Assembly: GCF_000350225.1 (NCBI RefSeq)
Contig: NW_005179283.1
Location: forward strand, 241,001 to 305,000
Direction of reading: 5' to 3'
Length of the DNA: 64,000 nucleotides
Origin: Chondrus crispus
Taxonomy: Eukaryota > Rhodophyta > Florideophyceae > Gigartinales > Gigartinaceae
In this document: piece after piece, positions 28,697 to 39,210 of the stretch
Layout: the number at the start of each line of letters is the position of its first letter
How positions within the stretch are numbered: the first letter of the stretch is position 1
The notes under the pieces: generated by a model
What the model saw: only the letters and a program-made list of their open reading frames with translations
The model's database searches: none
What the model was told of the DNA's origin: nothing
Program-made: the position numbers and the translations under genes

Positions 28697-31600
28697 TTGT
28701 AGTCAAGAAGCCCACATGTCAGTGTTAGCGCTGTAGTCTGTACAGGCGAGAGCGAGCGGACCCGAGAGTCTTGAAAAAGTGAACGAGGGCATGGAAAGAG
28801 TAAGGTCAGAGACCCTCAGATTCCCACAGACAAGTAGAGCGACGCGTGCCGTCAGTTCAGGAAATGAGAATTTTATTGTAGTCCAAAGATGAGGTACTAC
28901 GCGGTCTAGGAGTGAGCATGAGTCACTGAGCTCACTTGAAATGACGTTGGACCGGCAATTTGCCCTAGTCAAGGGCGAATTACGAAAGAAAATAGGAATG
29001 GGCACTGTACTCGGAAGGGGAGGCGCACGACGAGTGTTCAGTAGCCAAAGTGGAACACAGAACCACATTTAGAAAATTTAACCAAAATCTAGGAAGGCGT
29101 GTCGGACCGAGCGCACAAGGCGCTGGGTACTTAGAGAAAGTGCAAAATGCACACACAAGTCCGTGCCGTATATCCATGCGAACTCAGGAACGAGTGAATG
29201 GGAAGCACGATCGTCCCAGGCGAGATGTTGGAAAAAGAGAGCGACGCTAGTCGTTGACCACGCTCACAAGCCGGAGGACAGAGGCGCTGTTGCGCACGAT
29301 GGGACCTAGGATCGAGGGACCACAGCCTAACTCAGGAAATATCGAGAATACCGTCGGTTGCGGCATGCACCGACTCTCCTGTAGTTTTTCTTAGCACGCG
29401 CGCGACACACTTACCGATCTCCAACGATCAGCAACTTTGTCTTTGTCTTTGTTTTTCCTTTTTATCTCTTTTTGTTCGTTCTTTGGTATTTTTTAGTGTC
29501 CAGGAAACCACCCCGGACGGCGGAGGTCGAGCAGTAGGTCCACAAAGATCGATGGAAGGAGTAAGCAGGAGGCCACCGCCGCGGCGAAAGTGAGGAGACG
29601 TCTACAGTAGACCTAGGATTCGAGACGAGTCGCGCAGTTTAAGATGGAGAAAGGGGCTCGCATCGCGTGAGTGTGTGCGAAGCGGGATGCGAAGGAAAAA
29701 AGACAGACTTAAAAGACCAGGGGGGATTCTCGTGGAACTCACCCTCGGCGTGAGTTCCACGAGATATCCCGAGACGACGATGAGCTGCGGATGACGAAAG
29801 CAGCCAAAAGATAATCGCGATCGAGCAAACTAGGAAGAAGCTTTCACATGGCCGTACGTCGAGGTTGCTGAAGCAATGCCCCTGTGACGCCGTTGTGGCC
29901 AGTCTATAGAGGATCAGCGATCCTTTCTGCAACAAGTTCCAGCTGTTCCCTGACTGTCAACATTCGTTGTTCGTTTCTAACCCCCGAGTAACGGACATGG
30001 ACCGCAAGCTCGCAATGACGGTGCCCCACCGCACAGGGATTGCACCCGCTTTTTGTGAAAGGTTGCATGCACCCGACTTTTATCATGGGACTTATACGTA
30101 ATGCTTGACCCCGGGAACGCCTCACGTCGAAGGGGATACTGCCACTAAGATCTGCATGACCAACGCACACCCAGGCTGTTGGCAGGAAGAGGGAAAATTC
30201 CAAAAAGTATGAAGGTGGACAGCGACCAAGCCCCACCTCGATCGCGAGAAATTGACAGGACCCTGGCAAGGAAGGGAAAAATATAGACAAACAGCGGGTA
30301 TGAGGCAACTACAATGGGCGCGATTTTATTCTCCGTAGAAAAAGCTCTACACCCCCGACATTCGCATGTACAGTTGATTTCAGAGGCTCGATGTTTATAG
30401 ACGCACGTGTCAAAAGCTCCGTGACCCCGATTATTATTGTTGTGCGCAACTCAACCCACGAGTCCGAGGAGGGAACCTTCAGGAATGTAGAGGCCGCACG
30501 AGGCAGTCCGTCGGACTGGCGACAAAAGGGGTATGACCCATGTGGTCGTACACCTAACAGGCCGATGATATGAGATGGAGACGTTTGAAGATGGTCACTG
30601 GCGACCATTCGGAGGATGACCAAGGATAGCCAGCGAACTTTGTGAAGGCGGAGCAACTTGTCAGTAGCTTTTCACTAGGAAACTAAGGAACATTGGGACG
30701 TCGTTACGTAGTCACAAAATTCGTCACTTTGAGTGACAACTCAAAAATATGGGGGACGCTCTGATTGAGCTCACGGCTGACGAAATTGACGTTTCAGTAT
30801 CAATCGGTTCACAAGCCGAGATCCGCGAAGTTTGATGAACATGGTTTTTCTAGCGGATCGTCTGTCACCAGTTCATTATTTTTTATGACGGGTTTGACCT
30901 CAGCATGGAACCCATGCTGAGATTGTGCAGAGACATCGTCGGCACACGTCCTCCCGCGAGGTCCCAAAATGAATAAAAAAGCGGAAAAGCGGAAGAGGAG
31001 CATGTCGCACGACGGAAGAAGAACAAATACAGTGCAAGTGTGGATGAAGTCAGGAGAACTGGTAAAATTCCCATCGGGGAGCCACGCGAAAAGCAATGCA
31101 ACCTAACGTCACGACCGCTGCGGAAGCCCCGGCTCGTCGTCTCCAGAAACTATATGAGTTCGCAACTGCAAAAAAAATGTACGGAGTCGTTATGCAGACG
31201 CTCGCTGATGGAAAGACAGTTTGCAGGGAAGAGGAGGAAAACAAGAGCAGTTTGGCATGCGGAAAGCTGGAGGAAGGGAGAAAGAATGCTCATTAAGAGG
31301 AGGTAAGAGGTACACGGCCATGGACAGAGGAGACTGGTACAGAGCAAGGAGAAACTAGTAGATTTGAAAGACGTAGAAATACCAGGGAAAAAGGAGGATC
31401 GTGCTAAGAAAGAAAGAGAGAGGAGGAAATAGCGAGGTGAAGAGAAGAAGGAAGGAGGTATAAGGGTGCCACTGTGATTATGACGGGATGGGCATCAATG
31501 AGAAAAAGAGGAGGAAACGAAGGGACGAAGGAGCACGGAGGAAAATTAAATTTACGGATCAAAGGCGACATGACGAGGTCGCAAATTCAGCGTCAGGCAG

Positions 31601-31741
31601 GCAGAATAGAGATGCGACAAGCTATCACGAGGGAAGTGTCGCGCCCGTCAGCTCAGACGACAGGGTTGCCAAAGGATTTGCCTTTTGGAAGCGATGACTC
31701 AAAGCGAGCTAAAACTCGCCGGTCGTCAATCGAGGCTCCTT
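28697..31741. other. Gy2 spacer between pol and antisense gene
   Basis: About 3 kb with no clear sense gene. On the minus strand 29904-30656 is open for about 250 codons apart from one TAG at 30309-30311. It ends VREQLELVAERIADPL and may be a decayed second antisense segment, but I see no relation to Gy1 segment 3. The spacer also contains a perfect 15-bp hairpin at 29728-29764. Confidence 0.45.
29728..29764. repeat. Perfect 15-bp hairpin in Gy2 spacer
   Basis: Arms 29728-29742 and 29750-29764 (core CGTGGAACTCAC / GTGAGTTCCACG) with a 7-nt loop CCTCGGC. It is preceded by a short purine run CAGGGGGGA. It lies where convergent transcripts would meet. Confidence 0.85.
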
Positions 31742-33354
31742 TCAGAGCCTTTCCCTCAACACCGTGAGCACGGAGCAAGGCAGAGTACACGCTCGTGACG
31801 TCGTGAGTATTTTTGGAAATTGTTGGAGATGGGGGGGGGGGGAGATATCACTTCCCTCACCGACCATGTTTCGGTGTGGCCTGCCGAGGGAATTTCGACA
31901 GGCTAGGGCTGCGCGCGGGGAAGCAGGGACAGTCGATCGAGGAGGGATTGGAGAGGAGGGACGGGAGCATACGTGAAGCTCCCGGGGGTCAGATGTGACG
32001 ATGGGGGTATCGTCGGAAACCGGTGTTTGGTTTCCGAATCGACGGCTCGTTTGAGCTTCCCACGCTGAGCAGAGGGTCGATGACCAGGGGTTGAACCACA
32101 CGAAGTCGCCTGCGGCTGGGTGGCTTCGACCAGGGGAGAAAGAGGGACGTTGGCGATTGAAGGATCGAGAGGAGTTTTGCGGAGGGACACAGTCCCAATC
32201 CACGCCCTCGATCGTATCAAGGAGGGAGCGTATTTCGCGATTGATATCAGAGCCACTCAGAGGGACAGAGAAGTCCAATAGAGGCATTTGTGCTATCACC
32301 TTCGCGGGGAGGTGCCACAGGCGCCAGCAATCATAGGTCTCCCACAAGAGAGTCGCAGCTACTTTGAAGCACCACTCTGTGAGGAGACCACCCATAACCC
32401 GTGTTGCGGATCCCGCAGATAGCTGCCATAGTACGTGAGTATGGGTCCCATTTCAGCCCAAAAGCCTTGACTCACCTCGTACTGGCTCCATCATGAGAGG
32501 ATGCGCTGGTAACGACTTGCATAATGCTGACGGGAAATCTCGCGCGCCTCTACCATTTGGTAGCCGATGAAGTACCCCGTATCAGACCGAATACGCCGTT
32601 CAAAGCGCACTGTGTTTTGAAAGAAGAAAATACCCCCGCGTTTTAAATGACGGAAATTCGAAGGGATAATGGGTTCGGTCCAAAAGATGGCATCGGATGT
32701 GACAGTATGTCGGTTTCGCCACAGGCGATCCGCCTCGGCGGCAGGGTCACCAAAAGTGATATCAATGAGATTGCCTAAGTAGAAGCGTTCGCCCTCTGTA
32801 CGAAAACGCCAAGTGTCGCAATCGTATGACGAGGGTATGAGGGTGTCGGAAATGGGGATGGCAAGTCGAGCGAATACGGCCTCCATAAATCGCGGGGAGA
32901 GAGTAAGACGGCCCCGTGGAGGAGGATGACGTAGGATGGAAGTCGGAACTGCTATACGGGTTCGCCAGTCAAAGGAGCGGATGGCAAGCACCGGGAAATT
33001 ACCGGGAAGCATGCCCGCGTCGTCGGCGAATTGGTGTTCGATTTTGGAAACGTCGCGAATACCCACGGAGGAGAACCACTGGGCCGAGGCGAATAAGGAA
33101 GGATGTTCGTGCATGATTTTGTCCTGTAGCTCTTCGAGGGAGGAGTAGTGGCGGGCTACCCAAGAGGGATGATAACCTAGATGAAAGGCCGCGTCGGAGA
33201 CGTCCGAATCAGGGGGGCGTCAGGGTATAGGAGGGAGGTCGACGGAAGCGCGAGACTTGTTCGCAAAGCCGACACCGGTGCGTCGACGGGCAGTATTTTC
33301 GCCCGCGAGCTCAGGACGTGGAGAACACGTGGGATTCGTCTTGTTCTTGCTCAT
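31742..33354 (-). pseudogene. Gy2 antisense-family gene (decayed)
   Basis: Starts at ATG 33354 (MSKNKTNPTCSPRPELAG), about 105 nt inside the 3' LTR, as in Gy1. It is broken by a TGA near 33223, a TGA at 32491-32493 and a frame change near 32395. Family landmarks survive: SLFASAQWFSSVGIRDVSKI, MLPGNFPVLAIRSFDWRTRIAVP, YDCDTWRFRTEGERFYLGNL, RFERRIRSDTGYFIGYQMVE, then after the stop SQYEVSQGFWAEMGPILTYYG, and after the shift LLTEWCFKVAATLLWETYD and INREIRSLLDTIEGVDWDCVP...GDFVWFNPW. The last block also occurs in the 35544-36862 copy, which defines the C-terminal half of the family. A run of 12 G (31831-31842) lies near the 3' end. Function unknown. Confidence 0.75.
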
Positions 33355-33448
33355 GCAGAGACCGTCGGTCAGGAATGGAAAAGTAGGGGGTCGAGAAGAG
33401 AAGAAGGAGTTGGAGATCAAGGAGTGTAGCCGATGTGCAAGGACGCTC

Positions 33449-33460
33449 AGAAGGGGGATA
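33449..33460 (+). other. Polypurine tract of Gy2
   Basis: AGAAGGGGGATA directly precedes the 3' LTR start at 33461. Confidence 0.7.
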
Positions 33461-34503
33461 TGTAGTGCAATACGCACCTGAAAAGGGGGGTGAAAAGAAA
33501 GGAAAATATTTGGATATGAAAAGTAGTCCGGGTTGGGGGACACACGTGTGAATAATTGCACAGTTTTAATTTTTAATTATTTTATTTTATTTAGTTAATT
33601 AGTTGGCATTAATTTTGCTGACACTAGATTAGATCTAGGATCTAGCGCCGCGAGCTACTTTAGTGACTCCGGCGGGGCGATATATACCTTAGCCCTCTGA
33701 CCACCAAGTCAGTAAAGGTAACCCGAGTTGCCAGAGTTGAATACCGCCTTGGTCGAAGTCCGTCTTTCCCAAGACGATCCCTTTTACCACAGATTACGTT
33801 ATCCTTTGCGCTCGGGGGTTCCCTTTTCTTTTTCCTTTATTTCCCTATTCATTTCTACCTCTATCTCTATTTTTCCTCTAATTGTGTTGGTTCAACTGGA
33901 GTTGGTTGCGACCGATCCGGTGTGGGTTTTTTTGCCATCGGGCAACACGTTGTGTAGCGCTGCTACTGTTTCAAGTTCCGTCGGAAGGCTGTTGCAACGA
34001 CGCCTCCGTCGAAGGTCTTACTGTATAAGACAGAGTTGGTACCACCCAATGCGATTGCGATCGCGCTGGTGAGGGTGTTTTTAGCCATCGGGCAACACGT
34101 TGGTAGTAGCGCTGCTACACGGTTACGATCCCGTCGGATAGTGCTGAGCAAGCCTCCGTCGAAGACCTTGAATTATACTCAAGGTGCTGAAGACGCTCGT
34201 CGAGCATTGGCCTTAGAGCCCAGCCAACCGCGGTTACATGTAGAAAAGCCCAACCCGCACTCGCCGAGCACTCAAGTCTTCGCAAGTCTCTACCACCATT
34301 TTCCTCCCGGGCCGGGCATCTTTCGTTAACCCCCTCTCCGTCGGAGTGGAGCTACCGTGGGCTGCAAGCCCACACAAGGGGAAAGGGAGTCTCGAACGCT
34401 CCGTAGCGCGTGCCATCGGCAGTGGTTGTTGCTGTTGTTGTTTTTCGTCTTTTTGTTTGACCGTTGGACTGTGTTCGCGGCCTGCCAAGCACATTGCGCT
34501 ACA
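33461..34503 (+). repeat. 3' LTR of Gy2
   Basis: 1043 bp, TGTAGTGCAATACGC to ACATTGCGCTACA, collinear with the 5' LTR without length difference. Confidence 0.95.
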
Positions 34504-34508
34504 GTCGT
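34504..34508. repeat. Target-site duplication, right (Gy2)
   Basis: GTCGT, identical to 20737-20741. Confidence 0.85.
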
Positions 34509-35543
34509 TGGTGGTATCCGCCGGTCTGGATGACTCCCCCGCGCGAGTAAGCCCCTACGCAAGTTGACAGAGGAGACCGGCCGATCTGTTCGACGTGGTG
34601 GACTCCACCACGGACCGCCCAGGCCCCTCTGCTCGCCACGTTCAGATGCATCTCTTCGCGTTTGCTCTTCGCGTCACGTCTCTCCTCGAGTCCAGACCCT
34701 TCGCCCTTCAAGGGAAACGATAGAATCGACGGGTTTCCCTCCCCGCCGTGACGCCGCGTTCCTTGACCCTGGCTAATTTTTTGGCCATGGATCACGCTTG
34801 CCTTACCCCGCGTACGGTATTATCTATATGACCCTCTCCTCTCCGGAGCCAACCGTCGACAGGAAAGTCGTCTACCCGCTATCTGCCGACTGCCTCGTTA
34901 CTCCCCGAGCCACGCCTCGCCTCCTACGCGGTTAGGCCGCGCCTCAGGGAACCCTGCACCCGGACATGTCCCTCGCGGGTACGACCCCCCAACCCAAGGG
35001 ATGGGCCACTGCCAGCTCTACAACGACCTCGGAGTGGCTCCGCCCCGCTCCCGCTCGCGACTCCCTCCGCGACGTTGGGCGCTGTACCGCGTTGGAATAC
35101 GGCCCGACGGAACGGCAGCTAGAGACGTCTGAAGCACAGTGGGGGCGACCAACTCATTGCGCCACGTCGCGTTTTCCCCCCTTTTTCTACCGCCGACCTT
35201 CCCTCGCCGCTCCGCTCGACCCGACGTGCTCGCGTAAGACGATGGATAGGAGAAGAGGCCCCATTTAATTTCTACCGTTACGTCTCTTCCCTTTCTCTAC
35301 TCGCGTGCTACGCGCTACCCCGGAGTGCCTTGTCTTGAGGACGCACGCCCGCCATTACTCCGACAATACATAGTTGGCCAGGTCGCCCTCAACTCCCGCA
35401 ACCGGGGCAACCGGGGCATCCGAGGGAATCGACCCCCCGTCAGAGTCGAGGGTAGCTTCCTCGACCTCCGCCGCTACCGGAGTCTCCGCCACTACCAAGG
35501 CGACCTCCATCGCCACCGCGGTGTCCGTCTCAGGTGCGGACGA
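34509..35543. other. Right flank of Gy2, no gene seen
   Basis: GC-rich sequence that was contiguous with 20021-20741 before Gy2 inserted. No frame resembles a known protein. Possibly the non-coding part of the element that carried the next antisense-gene copy. Confidence 0.45.
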
Positions 35544-36862
35544 CTACGTGCTCGCCGCCGCCTTGAGGCGTTTCACCCCCGCCACAAATTCGGCGTTGTG
35601 TACTAATTTCGTTAACTCGTCTTCAGAGACGCCCAGCTCGGCAAATAATCTACGCCGTGTAGTCGACGCCGCCTCCGGCGATGTTGACTCGTCTCGCGGG
35701 ACTTCCACGGGACCTCCCCTGCGGCCCGGTACTTCCGCCGGTGCCGACCCGACCTGAGTCCCTCTCGAACTCAGACCTCCTTCGAGGGCGTGGGGCTCAT
35801 CGGCCGTCAGTGTCACATGATCTGTACCTATTTACATCAGCTCGGGCTGCAGACTGGTAAAAGTCACCGGGTCGAAACGGATCCAATTTCCGGATCCCGG
35901 CCCTCCCGCATCTTCACGCCTTCCCGGCAACACGTTCGCTCGATCCGTACGGTCGTAATGATGCCCTTGAAGGCACAGCACGCGCGACCATTCCACCTTG
36001 TCGTGGACCTCCAGCAACCTTCTCAGCTGAGCGGATACCCAAGGTCCGCCTAAAACCTCATCCAAGTCTAACTTGTGTAGCTAGTTAATTATCATGGTCG
36101 GTAACACGTATAGTCGCCCATCTAAGGACGACCATATGAACCGTTTCGCAACAATAGCGATCCACTCGTTCAGAAAAATCATCCAGCGAGACGAACACGG
36201 CGAGTCATTGAGACTCAAGCCGAAATACACCAAACAAGGTGCGATCTCCGCAAAGAGGTCAGCCGGGAATTTCTATTGCGTGAACCAATGCGGTATCTGC
36301 GGTTCCGTTCATATCGGGATCGATGTTGAAAAGTTGTAGCCTCGGTCCACTCATACGCCACAAAAATACCAAGTGCGTTTCTCATCCGACGCTCAAACTT
36401 GAGCTTGTCGTAATAAACCGGGTTCCTTTCCCGTTCCACGTACTCCTCAAAACGAGAAGGCAGAATGGGCTTTTCCCACGCTAGGTACTCAACAGCTGGC
36501 TCCTCAACTCGGTCTGGCAAGTTGTCTAATATACGCCTTAAATTGGCGACGTATCCTCGGTCCCTCTCGGTGCGGTATGTCCATGTGTCGAAGTCCCACT
36601 CGACGGGAATCGGACGGTTACACGGTGTTCGAGCCAACCGCCGTACCAAGATCGCCATATACTTTTGGCGCCGTCCACGCCCCTCGCGGCGATACATTGC
36701 CCAGACGTGCTCATCCTCCACCGCGAGGCGGAAGGAAAAATAACGACACCACACAGCCCTCAAGCTGAGACCACCGGGGAGCGCCCCAGTAACGTCCGCG
36801 TATGAACGAATTAGTTGGCTGTCACGCAGGCCCGCAGCTGTATGGATCACTTCAGTAGCACT
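35544..36862 (-). pseudogene. Antisense-family gene, fourth copy (decayed)
   Basis: Closely related to the 18333-19140 copy and extends further at the C-terminus. In order: GLRDSQLIRSYADVTGALPGG, RRLARTPCNRPIPVEWDFDTWTY, RDRGYVANLRRILDNLPDR, KFERRMRNALGIFVAYEW, then after a frame change FPADLFAEIAPCLVYFGLSL, EWIAIVAKRFIWSSLDGRLYVLP, a TAG in place of a codon, then VSAQLRRLLEVHDKVEWSRVL...GNWIRFDP and a Ser/Pro/Glu-rich tail with LFAELGVSEDELTKLVHNAEF. A TAG also replaces Tyr of the WFDQYEVP motif. At about 36862 homology to the family stops and a different gag-like sequence begins, so the N-terminus is missing. Confidence 0.7.
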
Positions 36863-37282
36863 GTTTTTTGTTGAGTGCGGCCACGACCTTGGAGATGCAA
36901 TTGAGGGCTGCGCCATTAGGATCCCGTTTGGTGACTACATACTTCACGGAGTCAAGCGCAGTTCGGACTCGTTCCGTGAAGTCTTCTGAAGTCGCGATTA
37001 ATATGGCATCAAACTACTTTTCACGATATCATTGGTAGCGGCAGTAGCGTTAGATGCACCTTCTATTTTCTCCAGGCGGCAGATGCTCTGCAGTAATAAT
37101 GGGCCCTGCCATTGACGGATGGAAGCCGAGGTGATTTGTCGTGACGTGTCTCGATCGAGGTTCAGATCCGAAACTTTGTCCTGGTACGAAGTGAACTCGA
37201 CATCGAACTTGATCAGATCCGGCTGCGTAACATCTTTCAGAGCAGGAGCCGTTAAAAAGGACACCACACTAAATGAAGACAT
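36862..37282 (-). pseudogene. Gag-like fragment of another retroelement
   Basis: Minus frame from 37282: SSFSVVSFLTAPALKDVTQPDLIKF...FTSYQDKVSDLNLDRD...SASIRQWQGPLLLQSICRL, broken by TAA near 36998, then in another frame ATSEDFTERVRTALDSVKYVVTKRDPNGAA. The helical pattern (target-binding-like DVTQPDLIKF, then a C-terminal FTERVRTAL stretch) resembles the capsid start of retroelement Gag proteins of protists and fungi, but I cannot assign a family. Confidence 0.35.
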
Positions 37283-37830
37283 CGCGCGAAACTCGCAAAA
37301 AGCTCACTGCCAGCTCACAACAATGCTCTTTAAAAAGCAAAGCGCTTTGATGGTGTTACAGGATGAACAGAGAGCAAGGGTCTGGTTGCTTGCAGAGTTA
37401 AATGTTTGTCTCGTTTGTAATATCGCGGGTTCTGAAAGAAAGACGGAAACGCAGACAAATGAGAGGGCATACCCGTGGCCAGTTGCCCGTTGCTTTCGAG
37501 CGCTCAGCTCCGAGACGGGCAAGGTGTTTATTCCTACAGGCCGTGGTGAGATAACCGCTTTCAATAAATGCAATCAAATATTGTTCCCATTTATCCCGTA
37601 TTAGCGAGAATATACCGCATATGCGCTGGTACTTATCACTATCGCCTAGGTGTGTCCGTAATGAAGCGCCTCCTCTACAGTTGATGCCGGTAACAGAGCC
37701 TCTGCGCCTCTGGGTACCTCCCGACCGCGACGGGGGCAATCTGACTCACGCACGTCGCGGCGGTCTACGGGGCGTTTTCAGTGGGGCTTTTCATCAGTTA
37801 TGAGATGGGATTTCTTCCGATTCGGGTACC
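37283..37830. other. No gene seen
   Basis: Short mixed frames only; no motif recognised. Confidence 0.4.
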
Positions 37831-39210
37831 CTATTTAGCTCGAGAATTTGCAGTTTCACTTGAACGGTTGCAACATTCTCGCTTCTCTCCAGTATGAATT
37901 GGAAGAGGAACGGTTGGCGCATCATTACCGTTGCCGTCAGGATCTTGGTATATGCCCCAGTATGTGACAGGAGACAGTCTATTATCATCAGAATCATTGT
38001 TCCATGGGAATTCACCGGGTTCATCTCCTCCTTGAGCAGATTTTCCGTCTTCGTCTTCCTCGACATCCTCAATTCCATACTCTGGGTATTCGTTCTCTGA
38101 TGCGGAAGTTGTGGAGCTGATGAAAACCTGATTCTCACTCTCGGATTTGGGTATGTAGTGATCCTCAGGTGGGGCCCAGAGGTCTATTTCAGGCTCGCCA
38201 AATAATAAAATTGCCCCTTGAACTTGCTCTCGTGTGTTTTCATCCAATTCACCACTTACAGTTCTGTCCTCTTCACTGTCCCTTGGTATGTCATTTTCCA
38301 TCACTTACACCTGGAGTTTGGGTAGCGATGGGATTAGAACCCGCAGTGGCGTTTGGGTTTGGCACCGGAGTCTCAGACTGAACGGCCATGCAGGGTTTCC
38401 CAGTCATACCTTGGCAGTCTGGTGAATGAAAAAGTGGAAAAGAAGCTCGGACCCTTCTTTCAAGGTGCCACCCAGTGAGTCAGAAACACAACTGTTACAT
38501 GTGTCTCGAACTTCATGGAAGGTGTCGCCGTGATGGGAGCGTTCTTCCATGCGTTCTAGAGAACTTTCTAAGAGGTAATAAGTCTCGCAGTCCGTAACGT
38601 CCACAACGGTACCAAGCAACTCTGATGGAGGTCCCACCTACCGTACTCGGTTGCTAGAATCGTATGTCCAGTTTAGACTGTCGAACGGCGGTTCGCCGAT
38701 GTCACGCTGGGTAGAATTAGATGCGCTTGATGTGTCTTGTTCTCAATTATGATCTTCTTGGGTAATATCTGCACCGTAATCTAGAAGTGACTGTGTCTCT
38801 TCGGAGTACATCTTGATCGGAAACATCTTGAGTCGACGGGGGAAACTGGTGTCCCCCACGGGGCCAATTTTCGTCTTCCTTGTGCCGGAACGGGTTGACT
38901 TCTGCACTTCTTTCTTCGCATCATCTGCGTCGCAACGAGCCAGCTGACCGAACGTGACACTAGACGGGGCTCTGGCGAGTTTGGAGAGGAGTCTGTAACT
39001 TCCTACATGGCGACTGAGCTTTGCAACTACTTTAGACTTCGTAGAAAGCTTCTTCTTCGTCTTGCATTTCTTCGGCGGGACACGAATCAGAACTCCTGGA
39101 GATGAGTAGCGAGGCGCAAGCATGTATTCCATCGGGACCGATCGCCGAAGGAGTCGGTCCCGGAGCAGAACGTGAGCGATGTAGCTTTGGGAGTGGCTCT
39201 CTTTGATCAA
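37831..39210 (-). pseudogene. Gypsy gag-protease remnant related to Gy3
   Basis: Minus-strand pieces collinear with the end of Gag and the protease of Gy3. VTFGQLARCDADDAKKEVQK (about 38900-38960) matches ITFGQLARGDAEDARKEMRK of Gy3. Then LLDYGADI (about 38775) sits at the position of the catalytic LLDSGSTP. A strongly acidic region follows (38304-37990: YGIEDVEEDEDGKSAQ), as after the Gy3 protease. The catalytic signature has Tyr where Ser or Thr is normal. No RT or integrase follows, so this is a truncated, decayed copy of a sister family. Confidence 0.6.

Larger units (their letters stand above)
20742..34503 (+). mobile_element. Gy2: chromodomain Ty3/Gypsy retrotransposon, coding-defective, with antisense gene
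   Basis: A 13,762-bp element with 1043-bp LTRs (about 15 differences counted, about 98.5% identical) and a perfect GTCGT target duplication. The layout mirrors Gy1: coiled-coil gag leader, gag, protease, pol with chromodomain, long spacer, antisense gene, polypurine tract, 3' LTR. Gag, protease-RT, integrase and the antisense gene all carry stops or frameshifts, so it cannot encode its own machinery. Confidence 0.93.
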
